64,000 nucleotides of DNA from Cinnamomum chago (GCA_038049695.1 CP142459.1:69742001-69806000); one strand, 5' to 3'. Shown: positions 32,802 through 44,484, counted from the first letter of the stretch. A program made the numbers and translations. The notes: generated by a model not told the origin, from the sequence alone.

Positions 32802-34084
32802 CCCACTTTCTTCTAAAAAGTTTCCTATTCAATCACAAGATGCTCCCTTTTCAACTTATTCTCTTAATTATCCATCCTCATTATCAAAGCCCTAACCCAT
32901 CTTGATACAGAGGGACTCCAGTTTTTGTTGCACTAAAAACCAACTCACTACTACTGAAGAATCTGTCCATATTCACTAGTCTCCAAATAATGAAGAAACT
33001 CAGTTACATCCTAAATGACTTGAATTATTCCAACTCTGGTTCACATTAAATTACTAACTGATTCACTAAAAGATCAAAGTTCCAATCAATGACGGCACAA
33101 TGGGAAAGGACACACTGACTGTCGAGGTTCTTAAAACCTTTTAATTCTCACTAGTAATCAGACAAATCTGAACAACCATGGGATAAGGCTTCAATGACAA
33201 TGATGAATAAACCTCAATCTGGCTTGTCCTAAAACCTGACAGAGCCCACAAATAGCTCAATATTCTTCCACCTAGTTTGCAAGATGGCAAGGACAGTTGT
33301 AAGTATATAAAGCTGAGGAGATAGTAACCGGCAGATCTCCTTCAAAAGATCAAGCTCAACTTCGGGTCCTACATATTGAAGTTCCATAATTAAAATAGTG
33401 AGAATCACCTCTAGCAAAACTATAAACCAATAACATTTTTAATAAAATCATATTCATAGGTATGGGAAAAATATTTTTAAAAAACTACATTTATATGCTT
33501 GCTTTGAAAGAAGAAAAGTTCACCAAAATCTCCATACCAATCGAGTTCAGATTCCAACCAACAATATCAATGAAAATTGAATACAATTCAATTTCACAAT
33601 GAAAGAAACTCAAAAGACAAATTTTCAATAATGAAAAACTTCAACTCCAAATAAGCAAATAATATTTAGTAAAAAGTCAAATTACTTGTATAAATTTAAC
33701 TACCAAACATATTGAAGCCCCATAACCAAAATATCTCAAAGAAAACATTAGCACAAGTACTACTAGAAAGAAACCCTTGAGATTTAAGAAGTTTGACATT
33801 GAAGATAAGTTAATTGCCTTAATCTCCAATATTTCTGCTCAAACCTCATAATTACTGAGCTCCTAAACTTCTTGGAACCGATCAACTCCGAAAGGAATAT
33901 CAAGTTTCTACTTATTTCAGACCAATGGATTGAGAATCATTGAGAAAGAAAATTTGTAGAGAGAACTCAAAATCAAGATTAATATCGCCAATGTAGAGGT
34001 GGTGGAAAATTTGGCTCTCTCCCCCTACTGGATCATTGAAATTTAACATGGAAAGGGAAGCTTGAGGAAAGCGATGCCCAGCTG
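32802..34084. other. Probable 5' leader intron of the GT14 gene, right part
   Basis: No coding recognised. Immediately upstream of the ATG, the minus strand has TTTTTAG and AATAG candidates for the leader acceptor. Nothing else distinctive seen. Confidence 0.35.
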
Positions 34085-34560
34085 GCATAGGAGGGGTCTT
34101 CGTAATGTTGAGGGTAAAGTCTTGCTTTCTTTCTCTAAATTTATCGTAGAGATTCTAATGAAACTGAAATTTTAACCATTTTAGAAGCTTTAAGGAGGTA
34201 GAAGTCTTTCATTCCAAGAGTCTTTGATTGTAAAGCAGTTCGGTCAGTGCAATCCAAAAGGCATCTGTCTCATCTTGAGGCCCTTGGAAGATTCAATATA
34301 TTCTTAATGAAGTCAAAAATTTGTCTTTATTGATGAACAAGGAATTCAGGTCAGCAAATGAGGTAGCTGATAGTCTGGCCAAGGAAGCATTGTATCTTGC
34401 GGGGTTGTAGTTCTTTGGTGTTTGTTTCTTTGGGGCTTTCATTGTTTGGTTGCTTGCATGGGGTATAGTACTCTTGTACTTTGCTTTCTTTTCCTTTTTG
34501 GAGCCCCAAGGTTCTCTTTCCTTTCACTCAATAAGATTTACCTTAACTGGTTAAAAGAAA
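34085..34560 (+). pseudogene. LINE 3' end with frameshifted RNase H domain
   Basis: Bases 34279-34410 read in frame GPWKIQYILNEVKNLSLLMN, then KEFRSANEVADSLAKEALYL, AGL and stop (TAG 34408-34410). SANEVADSLAKEA is the conserved RNase H tail of plant LINEs. Upstream, RDSNET-like and SLIV-like segments lie in other frames. A ~150-bp 3' UTR follows, with AATAAGATTTACC near its end. Opposite in orientation to the GT14 gene, inside its putative leader intron. Confidence 0.75.
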
Positions 34561-35570
34561 GATTTAAAATATCGCCAAAAGAAGATAAAATTTGTTGAAT
34601 TGAGATTGAGAGATCTTCTGGCACCAAAAAAGATAGATGCTAGTATGTGCTGTCCAACACCACAAAAAACATATACACATACATTTGTATATATATACAT
34701 ATATCACAGCATTTTAAGTCCAGCAAGCTACCAGGGAACTTCAGGCATTCGGCATGTGGTCAGTGTATCCCATGCCAGCTCAACCATAATGGATCACATA
34801 CAGTGATTAAAAAGACATAGTTACCAGAAACATTGCTTAAGAATGGGAAATGTATTTCCATGAAAGCAGTTTCCAAAATTAGAGTCGTTGCATTTTTTAT
34901 TAAATGTCAAAACTTGAGAAATATAGGAAAGTGAAAAGGTTTTGGAGGAAATGAATGGGAAACAGGTGAGGAACATCAAAGTTTCGCTGGAAATGCCATT
35001 TGTACATGTAGTTGACTTCATGTATGCATCTGAGAAACAAAATTTTACATAGGTTCATAATTCATTTCTCAAATGCTGCATAAATGTTTCTCATGTATTT
35101 CATAGTGAGAATTAATCCTGTGTCACCATCAGTACGATACTGACTGCAGCTAATATATGGTTTTCATGAGTGGGGCCAAACTGTGTTTGATCTTCATCTA
35201 ACAAGTTCATATCATGTGCCTATCTATACAGCACCTGACCTAAATTTCTCTTTAACCTGAATGTACATAGTTGGATTAATCATGTAAAGAAAACATAACC
35301 CTATTTTAAGCATATAAAATCCAACAGGATACATCACTCAAAGTGGAGTGAAATTTGGGGCACTGCTATGGATAACCAGTTGAGCGAGGTGAATGGATTG
35401 GAACGAGCAAAGGTTGGGCCCACACATGAATCAAGTATTAGTTTTCATTATTATGTACCACAGGGCAGCATCATTTCTCTTTCATAGTCCACCTCTTGAT
35501 TGCTTGCTTATAGATAGATGGACACACCTAAGCCTCCTGTGGGACCCACTTGGAAGGATGCCAATTCTGG

Positions 35571-35626
35571 GGGGTGTGTGGGTGGGGGTGGGGGTGGGGG
35601 TGGGGGGAGGGGATGGGAGGATGGAA
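35571..35626 (+). repeat. G-run tract (GGGGGT)n, G-quadruplex candidate
   Basis: Seven or more runs of three to six G separated by single T or A (GGGTGGGGGTGGGGGTGG, then GGGTGGGGGGAGGGG, then ATGGGAGG). On the GT14 transcript strand this is a C-rich tract. Confidence 0.8.
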
Positions 35627-35914
35627 AGGACTCATTATGTAATAGATTTTGGCCTAAATCTTATCTCAATCAGAACATCAAAACCATTGATTTAGGGGAC
35701 TTACAGGTTTAATTTTATTAGTATATATTTTATGAGATTCAATTTAACGGTGAGTATAATTCAGATTAGCATCAAATTAAGGTGAGTGTCAATTCATGGC
35801 GGTTGGATTGATGATGACAGGTGGGTCTCACATGGTGCTAAAATTTTTACCTCCCATGCAAGTTGTGGGAGATGCCTCTCAGCAAAAGGAAACTGGTATA
35901 TTTACACACAAATA

Positions 35915-35918
<4 letters not shown>

Positions 35919-35955
<37 letters not shown>
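35919..35955. repeat. (GA)n microsatellite
   Basis: About 18 GA units within the region flanking the minus-strand RNase H relic. Confidence 0.9.
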
Positions 35956-35958
<3 letters not shown>

Positions 35959-35989
35959 TGAAGTAACAAAGTTTCATTAGCTTGAAAAG

Positions 35990-36430
35990 AATGTACAAAG
36001 CAAGAATCCGCATCGAGGTGATGTGGAAAAACTGACCCGCACTTGAAAATGCAATTATAGAAATGAAATCAAGATACTTGAAATTTTCTGTCTCGCTTTT
36101 GCCAAGATTTGTTGCATTGGATAATGGCCTCATCTCGTTTAGCAGATCTAGAAAATTTCCAAGGGCCATCTACCACCCACCCAGGATAGTCCATCGCATA
36201 AGTTGCCTTCAACTAACATCAGACCTTGAAACATGTGGAGGCTGATTCAAAGCCAATTTAAGACCCTCTTTAATGACTATGGCTTTTGCTTTGTTTGAAT
36301 CTTGAATAGGGTGGAGGTGATGCCGTGTTCCTGATGAGATTGAATGAAAAGTATAGTTCTTGTTGTCAAAACATTTCGGCATCAAGGACTCCAATGAAGC
36401 GGAGGTGCGGGCTACCTCGGACTCTTCCAC
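35990..36430 (-). pseudogene. Retroelement RNase H-like relic with frameshifts
   Basis: On the minus strand, segments IQDSNKAKAIVIKEGLKLAL (about 36330-36270), LMLVEGN, GGRWPLEIF and NFLDLLNEMRPLSNA follow one another in different frames. Their order matches the non-LTR RNase H tail seen at 34085-34410. It is therefore a third LINE-like relic, in the opposite orientation. Confidence 0.55.
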
Positions 36431-37321
36431 TAAGTAAAGGGGTGTTCAGGGAGGTAAGCGTGCCATAATAAGACCTTGACAGGTTGACGAGACAACTGAT
36501 GGAGATATCTCACCAAGGGCTTGAATAAGAGAATTTAGATCCAATTAGTCTTCCCCATAGCACTCTGGGGAAAAAATACAATTATGATCCTGGTTAAATT
36601 TCCTCTGTATTGTGCAAATTCAAACACTTTTTTGATGGGTACTCTGCAATTTCTGTTCTTCCGTCTAATAATGATTACCCTTCGAGTCCTTGACTAGATG
36701 GCAACTCATGGAAACCAGAGATGGCTGGACCTCCAACAATTCCCGTCAATTCTACCATCAATCGCAACAAAAACTACCAATCCGAACCAAATCAAATCCT
36801 ATCTTCTTCCCCAAAAAAGAAGGTCCGTAGGCGAACACAAGGGAAATTTGGAAATCAGATATCTCTGTACTATTCTGCCGGATGGCAACACTCCAACCCC
36901 AAAAACGACCACTCAGATGGGAATAAGATTCGAGATTTTAATGGAATCAGATCCCCAAGAAATCCTTTTCAACCATCCAATTCACAAAACAGGGAAGACC
37001 CCAGAAAGCACAAAACCCCAAAGAAACGATTTTTCTTTCTTCGGAGTGTAGTGTGATAATTTATCAATAAAAACATCGATCTAGGTTGGACTAATATCAA
37101 TAAAGAACCCAACTTTAGATCAATTCACAACCGAAATCCATCTTTAGACATGGAATCAACAAAAATCTAGAACAATTAGATCATCTTCGTGAAAGCGAAA
37201 GAAAACAGCAACCCCCACGAAAAGCCATATCGGAAGCAATGCGATACGGAACATGTCGATTGTGTATGCAATCGAGAGAAATAAAAATCTTTTACTTTGT
37301 TTTCTTTTCCCCCTTTTTACG

Positions 37322-37325
<4 letters not shown>
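36431..37325. other. Unassigned sequence, part of putative leader intron
   Basis: Two overlapping plus-strand frames of 111-117 codons at 36698-37056 resemble no family I know. Their composition is low-complexity (N, P, S, K rich), so they are not called as genes. Confidence 0.35.

Positions 37326-37383
<58 letters not shown>
37326..37383. repeat. (GA)n microsatellite, 29 units
   Basis: Uninterrupted GA run immediately downstream (minus sense) of a candidate splice donor; in the transcript it would be (UC)n. Confidence 0.95.
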
Positions 37384-37385
<2 letters not shown>

Positions 37386-37423
37386 AAAAAGGGCAAAGAA
37401 AAAGCAGAAAGAAGAGAACTTAC

Positions 37424-37640
37424 GTATTTGAATTGCAGTGGATCTTGAGATTTCCTCTTTTTCCCTTTTTCCTTTCTCTTTCCTTGCTTCTGCGGCTTCG
37501 TCGTCCTATGATTTTCCCTCTCTCTCTCTCTGCAACTGAGACCCTGAAAACTGTAGTTTGGAGACGTTTGGCGTTGCTACGAAGTTTTTTTTCTTTGTTT
37601 TTCAGGTTCTTGCTTTCCGTGGAAAGTGATGGGCGCCACT
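37424..37640 (-). promoter_or_regulatory. Candidate non-coding first exon of the GT14 gene
   Basis: On the minus strand TTCAAATAC/GTAAGTTCTC is a strong splice donor (37423-37418). The preceding ~215 bases are purine-rich with a (GA)n stretch, typical of plant 5' leaders, and contain no useful frame. The next coding sequence on this strand is the GT14 exon at 32801, which has no convincing promoter of its own. The link is inferred. Confidence 0.45.
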
Positions 37641-40043
37641 GATGTGGATCGGACGGTATTTCTGTCGTCTCCCAAGTCCCAACTATGTAGAGATCGCCAT
37701 CGCTCTCCTGCGCAAAGAAGTCGACTTTCCAAACCGGGCCCGGCTCCTCTGTTTTCAGCTATTTACCGGGATGCAAATGGCCCCGATTCTCTCGTTCCCT
37801 AGAGATTCAACGCTTAAAAATTAGATCTGGATTCTTATCTAGGCATATCGATAAGTAAATGGGCATGGGTCTGGGTCTGGTTTCACTTTAGTTTAAATTC
37901 GTGGACTTAAGACCCGACATATTACTTTAATTTTTGAAAATTTTTCCTAAAAATTATATTTTCTCAATATCATTTTCTACTTAGATTCGAACCCGGATCT
38001 AGACCCGTCCTATATATAGTTTTGGTTCTGATTCTAGTTTCGGAGCCAACAATCGGTTCTAAAACGATTCCGAATCTGGATCCGATTCCACATTCTTCTT
38101 AACGGTTTCGGTTCTGGATCTACCATGGACCCGAACAGGAATCTACTTGTTTACAACCCTACAACTATTTCATGATTGTAGGTCCCACCATATGATTGCG
38201 CATGATATGAACACCGATGACATGTCAGCATCTAACCATCTAATCCTAAATTATAATGTGATACCTACTCCATTTGAATGGAAATTTTAATATACATCGA
38301 TAGAGGAGATTAATCCATTTTCGACGGTCCGGATTTTCTTTACATGAGCCCCATGATAGAGTTTTCGTGTAATAGATGTCATAGAGGATCTGTACTCTTT
38401 ATGTGAGTTATTTGCTGGAGCCTCTCAATTCCCAACACGAGACCTGCACTCTGTGGTCAATTTCAATCGGTGCCTTTATCATGGTGAGACCTCAGGTGCA
38501 TTGGGAAGGTTTTTTGATAGGGTTTGGACTTTGGATCTAGTCCCATATTAAACAGCAAAGCAAATGCGATATGATGATGACTGCCGATCTCTACTTTGTC
38601 TTGATGATTTAAAACTCTGGTTTGCAACCTTAGTCATGGGTTTGAGATATGACACTAATAAAAAATAAATGTAATATGAGCATTTGTGTATATTTACATA
38701 CTCAATGCATCTGTTCTGTGCCAAAAATAAAAAAATAAAAATACATCTGTTGTGACATAGGATATTGGGACCCCATGTGTCGTATTCATTGACCCAAGCT
38801 TGGGTCTAGATTCATGTATTTTTATTTTTTGTTCTATGCACAGGACTACATGTAGACCCAAATTAAAAAAGGGTAAAGTATTGACTAATACCAACATTTT
38901 TTTAGGTCAGGCCATTGAGGTATTGCCGTTATGGATATTCTGGTATCTATTTTCATTTCTAGCAATGACAAAACCAATGTTGTTGTTCCAATGCACTAAA
39001 GTTAGATTCTCATCATAAAAAACACAGAAAAACAATCATACAGGCATGAAGAAATTAACAAAGACATGGAGAATTTTCAAATCTATAGAGGCCTTTTATA
39101 TGATATATATATATATATATATCAATTGAATACATAGAATTTTTAGTGAAATGAGTTTTCCCAAAAGATTTTTAAAGAGACGGGTGAGAAAAATACGAAC
39201 CCCAGTGATAAGGAACAAAAAGGCTAGGATAAAGGATAGGAGGTGTAGTTATACATGACGTTCACTTTTCTAGATTTTAAATTACATGGGTGATTGTTGT
39301 AGATTAAGATCTCGTTTCTCACTTCATCCCATTAGAAAGAAAAATCATCATCATAAAAAACTTATCTCATTAGAAAGAAAGAAGATATTATTAATCACAA
39401 AATTCTAGATGATAGAAAACACCATACATGCAACGAAGAAAAGGAGACGGCAGGATGAAGAAGGAAGGGAGGATATGGAGTACCTTGGATCGAGAAGAAA
39501 GGACCAAGCAGACGAGAGAGAGAACTTCGAAGTTAAATTGGGTGAAGTGGTTTTGTAGATGCATCTTTCTTTGAATTGTCAGGTGGCTGCTGTGAGAGAG
39601 AGAGATATGAGGTGGGGGTTCCAATCTCTGCCCAGTGGTGTTCTATTTTCTCTTATATAAGCCTCTTTAAAGTGGGCCTACACACAGATGATGGTGGAAT
39701 ATGGTGTGCCCTATCATCAAATGACAAATATAATTTTTCTCCAAATGCATGCATTGCTTCCCAAAGCCACTCATGCACTTACATTCAAGTAGTTTTTACG
39801 GAGAGGGAGGTGCTTCATGCTGCATTATTATGTCTTAAAAATGAATAATTGTTCGATCTCAAGACTCTAATCTTAAGGCTTCCAATGATTTAAGCCTATC
39901 GAACGCCTTTCATAAATATGACATTAATTAAGGGAACTAGTCATAAATATCTCCAAAGTCAATAGACCATACTGTCTTTAAAAAAAATATGTACAACATG
40001 TGTCCCTTTCAAGTGCGCACGTGGTCATCTAAGCAATTTGCAC
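37641..40043. other. Intergenic, no gene recognised
   Basis: Bases 37840-38150 carry ATCTAGACCCG/GGGTCTGGGTCTGG/GGTTCTGATTCTAG words, a degraded low-order repeat. A (TA)n run lies at 39102-39121. A minus-strand frame at 39391-39624 is not family-like. Confidence 0.4.
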
Positions 40044-40046
40044 TTA

Positions 40047-40414
40047 GAGCATCTCCAACAGAGGCTTTATTTATCCAACTTAGCTCCTAATGACAGTAAT
40101 TGGCATATAGCTTTACCTCCAAGAGAATCGTCAAATCCCACATGGCATTTGAAAGTTGTATTGGCATGTCAAATTTGACAAATCATAAAGTGAGATGCAT
40201 TTTCTTTCTTCTAAATAAAATAATGGTGATGAGGGCAAATGTATTTGCAGTTGGTACAAGTAGATGCTAAATTTGAAATGAGAAAATTATAAAATAATAA
40301 TTTGACATCTCTCTTGGAGTTGTCCAAGTGAGATGTCAAATTAACATATGCCTTTTTTTGCCCTTTAATTTAAAAAAGACATATCCAAATTTAAAGTATC
40401 TCTTGGAGATGCTC
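40047..40414. mobile_element. Tourist-like MITE with GAGCATCTCCAA ends
   Basis: Left GAGCATCTCCAACAGAG and right CTCTTGGAGATGCTC are inverted copies. TTA flanks both sides (40044-40046, 40415-40417), the PIF/Harbinger target. The body (368 bp) contains GACATSTC/CAAATTTGACA words and no coding. Confidence 0.75.
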
Positions 40415-41129
40415 TTAGCCTTTTGGGTCCATCTAGGGTCAAGTAAGCATGAGGAAGGTTGAGATCAAAAGATCTAAATGTAATCTGCCTATGTGCAAAA
40501 TTTGAGGTCTATCAGATATCCTAACTCCTTTATCAGTGTCTCTAAAGTTTAATAGTTTTAGAATACATCATTTATTTCAAACAAGTGGTGATTAGTTTAA
40601 CAAAATGATATTGGTGACATTCAGGAGATGATAGTGTATGTCCCACCCAGATTGATCATAAAAAGCCCTTTTAGGTGCGCAGTACACATTTAATTTATTT
40701 GCATGCGAGCTCCCCTTAAAATTCCTCATATTCTACCCATCATAATTAACTTGAAGAAAGCCTCCTACCTGATGTGTCCACTTTCTTTGATCTTAACCAT
40801 TAAACATGATGAACAAAAAGAACTTCATTCAGTATTTATGTGCCAGTCATAATGACTACTTAGACTGAAACTTGGGTGATTTGGACTACGCAGCTATCCA
40901 CTATAAGAGGTAAGTAGTTGACATATATGCCACTAATGCCTCTTTCAAATTAATTCCCAACCACCCGAACTAAATACCATTTCTAAATCGATAAACATTC
41001 ACAGTGGGGAACATAGCACTTTGATAGAGCACTATCAAGTATAATGATAAAATGTGTATTAAACATCTATCAATGATCAACTCCAATGAACTTACTTAAT
41101 TGAGTGATCATTTGATCCGCCCGAACTTG

Positions 41130-41840
41130 TTTGTTAGTAATAGGAAATCACACTCTAGATGGATACCTTTTATGTGAAAATAGTAATCCAGTTTTTCATG
41201 GAATTGAGGAAAACTAATTCAGTTTTTTCCTCTAAAGCATTGCACCACTCTACATGCGGAAATGCACTGCACTAAATTGTAGAAAAGTCTTGTATGAAGA
41301 AAATTATGAGCTTTTCTACGGCATTAGCGAATCTTCATACCATGCCATTGTGACCATAAGGTTCACAAAGAAAACAAAAACCATTAAGATGATGCCTGAG
41401 TGGAGACTTTCGAGCCCGAAATTGTAGATTGTTGGCTCCATGTCGAGGCCTAAGTGGCATGTTGATGGGCTTGAAATTCCCGTGGACGTGTTTCCTTTCG
41501 GGAAGGTATGTTAGTCCCCCCCAGTAGTTTCCTTGCTATCATGCTATGATGATTTTTATGGTATGGGTCTAGCCAAGCTAAAGATTATAAACCATGACCC
41601 ATTTGGTTATTAGGCCTAAATTTAGGACTATGCCCATCCATGGCCATAAAATTAAGGCAAAGACGCATCTATTTTGGTTAATCATATGTACTTTCATAAA
41701 CACTAAATATGAAAGACGGGCTAAAAAGTCAGGCTCTGGTTGAGCCCACGGGCCTAAGAGCACAACCCAATTCCAATAGAGTGTCGGTTGAGTTTAGGTT
41801 GCGCTTAAGCTGGCTTGACCCGTAAGTACACCAATGTTCG
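41130..41840 (+). repeat. Diverged direct repeat, unit A (left copy)
   Basis: Similar in order and content to 53430-54110: AATTGTAGAAAAGT, GAAGAAAAYTATGA, GCATTAGYGAAT, GCCTAAGWGG, TGATGGGCTT, GCACAACCCAATT. Many indels; no coding on either copy. Confidence 0.6.
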
Positions 41841-41888
41841 CGTAAACCAACATGCAATGACGAGATTAATGTAAATATGTCCTTGATG

Positions 41889-42240
41889 TAGTTATCCGGT
41901 GCACACAAAGCTCAAATGTGCACCTTGATGTGGGCCCACTTGGGGATGGGAACCATGTGGGGTTCTCTTCATTTAGTTGGGGCCTACTTGTGATAAAAAA
42001 AAAAGTCCTCATATAGTCATCCTACACACTTTATCAGTGGCCAACAAGTTTCAGCTTTTTTAAAGTTTGACCCATCGATCCAACAGCATGGACCATTCAA
42101 ATGGGTGTAAAAAATGGGAAAGGTGTAAATCAAGGGTGTTGTCTATGTATAGTCCGTTTCGATGGGTCATTAGTCGGGCCCCATTATGATGTGTAAATGG
42201 TGTGGAAAAAAGCGCACTAGGTAACTACCCTATGGCCCCG
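41889..42240. mobile_element. Element with the shared GGGCCCA body and GTAGTTA ends
   Basis: Ends GTAGTTATCCGGTGCAC and GCGCACTAGGTAACTAC are imperfect inverted copies. The body has GTGGGCCCACTTGGGGATGG, GGCCAACAAGTTT, CCATCGATCCAACAGCATGG, ATTCAAATGGGTG and GGGCCCCAT, the same order as at 22084 and 22836. Confidence 0.6.
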
Positions 42241-42531
42241 TAAGTAAAAATACAAAAAAAAAAAAGGGGCTTAAAATAGCCAACGGAAATGAAGCCGAGT
42301 GGGAGGGGTCAAAATTCTCACTTTTCGTTGTTCGAAGGAGCGGAAAAGTAAAAAATGTAGGGTTTTCCGCATCGCTGAACAGCGGAAAAGTAGCATATGT
42401 GGCTGTTCCGCTGTTACGAGCGGCTGAAAGTCCATATATTTTCAAATTTTCCCTCTTCATGGCCGGGTTGCGTATGTGGTAGGGTCCTTATGAAAATGCA
42501 TGACAATTAATAAACTATTTCTATTTAACTG

Positions 42532-42536
42532 CATTG
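42532..42536. repeat. Target-site duplication CATTG (left)
   Basis: Identical to 50598-50602 directly after the 3' LTR; 5 bp is the copia-type target length. Confidence 0.9.
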
Positions 42537-43057
42537 TGTTAGGGATTTTGTAATTTGCAATTTGATGGATGCATTTGCACTTTAGCATCATTTGATTTAC
42601 ACACACTTGCATCGTTTTAGAAAACCTTGAAATCTGGTTTTATACATGCATAGCTTTTAAGTTTTGGAAAAGTATTTGTTTTATGCATGTTTTGGTTCTA
42701 ATCTTGGATGCATTGGTTTTAGTATACAAACTCTTTTGAAAACCTATTTCCTTGTGCATTATATTTGGAAAATCATCTTGAGAATTTAGGTTTGAGCTTT
42801 TGCATACTTTCATCACTTTCAGAATCATTTTTTTATGCATTTTCATTTGAAAAGAGTTTTATCCAATCAAGCTAGCCTTTGGTTTTAAACTTTTGAATCA
42901 TCTTAGGCTTTGTGTGTTCATGTTTTTAAACATCTTAGAATATCTTTAAAACATGTTTTCCAAGCTTGATTTAGTGGCCAAAAGGTCCCCCAAAGAAATA
43001 TATTTAAAATGTGAAAAGTTCCATTTTTTACAAAAAGGGGGTGTCCCGGCAGTGTCG

Positions 43058-43190
43058 CCGGTCGATCGAGATACAGGTCTCGGTCGACCGAGACAACTGC
43101 AGGCAAAATTTGCCTGGGAGCACCAACGGTCAGAAATATGACCGTTGTGTGTTCTCGGTCGACCGAGACCCCTTTGCCGGTCGACCGAGG
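43058..43190. promoter_or_regulatory. Cluster of CTCGGTCGACCGAG palindromes in the 5' LTR
   Basis: Four related sites: CCGGTCGATCGAG (43058), perfect CTCGGTCGACCGAG at 43079 and 43154, and CCGGTCGACCGAGG (43178). A further pair, CAACGGTCA/TGACCGTTG, lies between them. All sit 25-160 bp upstream of the TATA box in otherwise AT-rich sequence. The 3' LTR repeats the cluster with one change in the second site. Confidence 0.85.
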
Positions 43191-43214
43191 ACTAGCCGTT
43201 GGACACTTTTTGGC

Positions 43215-43221
43215 TATAAAA
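43215..43221 (+). promoter_or_regulatory. LTR TATA box
   Basis: TATAAAA in the context TTTTTGGCTATAAAATCC; same in the 3' LTR at 49331-49337. Transcription would start ~30 bp downstream. Confidence 0.7.
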
Positions 43222-44020
43222 TCCATTCTTTTCCAACCTTTTTCAAGGCTTGACACATGAACCTTTGAGACCATTTTGGAGCCATTGAAAGGGGATGAAG
43301 TTGGAAAGGCTAGAAGGTCATTAGGAGAGCTAAAGCTTGGATCAATGAGTTAAACCACCAAGTAAGCTCTACCTTTGTTAATCATAGTTTTCATGTTTTA
43401 TTTAAGCTATTGGTAAATGATTTTGTACATGATAACTATGATGTGTTGAATCCATTCTTCTCCTAATCTTTGATCTAATTAAGATTGGATTCTTCACTTT
43501 GGTTTCAATCCAAGTAGTTTCTAAAACCTTCTTAATCATGCTTAGTATAAATTTTTGATTTCCTTTTTATGGCATGATTCATTTTCTTGGTTGAGACCTA
43601 ATTTGTTGTTTTCATTCATTTGAACTTTAGTAAAATTAATTTGGTTTTGAAAACAACATTGCACATGCATCACATGTTCTAAGTTAGTCATTTTCATACA
43701 ACTTGTGATTCTTTGATTTTCATATCATTAACAAGTTATTTTTCATACATGTGATTTGCATTAGACTTCAATCAAATCTTTCATGAGCTTTGAACTTTGA
43801 AATGCTTCAAGCATATATTTGATTAAGCTTTCTTTTTAAACTTGATTGAAGTCATCACACACACACATCATGAGCATTCATCTTTGCATTCATATAGTGT
43901 TTGTGTGAGTTTGTTTTAAACTTTCAAATCCGCCTAATTAAGAGGCAATTTCATTGAGCTTAAATTGTATCTATTAGAGTGATCTTTTGTGAAGACACTT
44001 TCTTAGAGAAATCTTGAATT

Positions 44021-44226
44021 GTGTAAGGTTATTGCTTAGCCTAAGAAAAGCATCTTGTAAGGTTATTGCTTAGCCTAAGAAAAGCATTTTGTAAAGGTTA
44101 TTGCTTAGCCTATAAAAGCACATTGAAAGGTTGTTGCTTAGCCTATAAAAGCACATTGAGAGGTTGTTGTTTAGCTTAGAAAAACAACATTGTAAGGGTT
44201 ATTGCTTAGCCTAGTTAAAAGCATAA
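44021..44226 (+). repeat. 33-bp tandem repeat, six units, in the 5' LTR
   Basis: Units of the form TGTAAGGTTATTGCTTAGCC + TAAGAAAAGCAT, each with the small inverted repeat CTTAGCCTAAG (some units changed to CTTAGCCTATA or TTTAGCTTAGA). Copied in the 3' LTR at 50138-50341. It lies downstream of the TATA box, so it is transcribed. Confidence 0.85.
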
Positions 44227-44484
44227 ATAGTGGAAATCCGGTGGGGTGTTGGATTCACAAGCCGGTAGTGGATGTAGGCATTGAGGCCGAACCACTATAA
44301 ATATTGTGTTGTGGTGATTGCTTGTGTGGTGATTGTTTATTAGCTTCCGCATATTGATTGTTTAATCATCACATGTGACTAGTTTATTTTAAAGAAGTTA
44401 AAATTGGTGTAAATTGGTCATAGTTGTAGCTCACCCTATTCACCCCCCCCCTCTAGGGTTAGGATCCTCGCAAGGACTTTCAAT

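Larger units (their letters stand above)
42537..44482 (+). repeat. 5' LTR (1946 bp)
   Basis: Starts TGTTAGGGATTTTGTAATTT and ends CAAGGACTTTCA. Holds the CG-rich palindromes (43058-43190), TATA box, and a six-unit 33-bp tandem repeat (44021-44226). Confidence 0.93.

Noticed and set aside
36698..37056. Two overlapping plus-strand frames of 111-117 codons
   Set aside because: No recognisable domain; frames overlap each other and composition is low-complexity.
42918..43274. Minus-strand 118-codon frame, repeated at 49019-49390
   Set aside because: It is the antisense of the LTR palindrome region; duplication reflects the LTRs, not a gene family.
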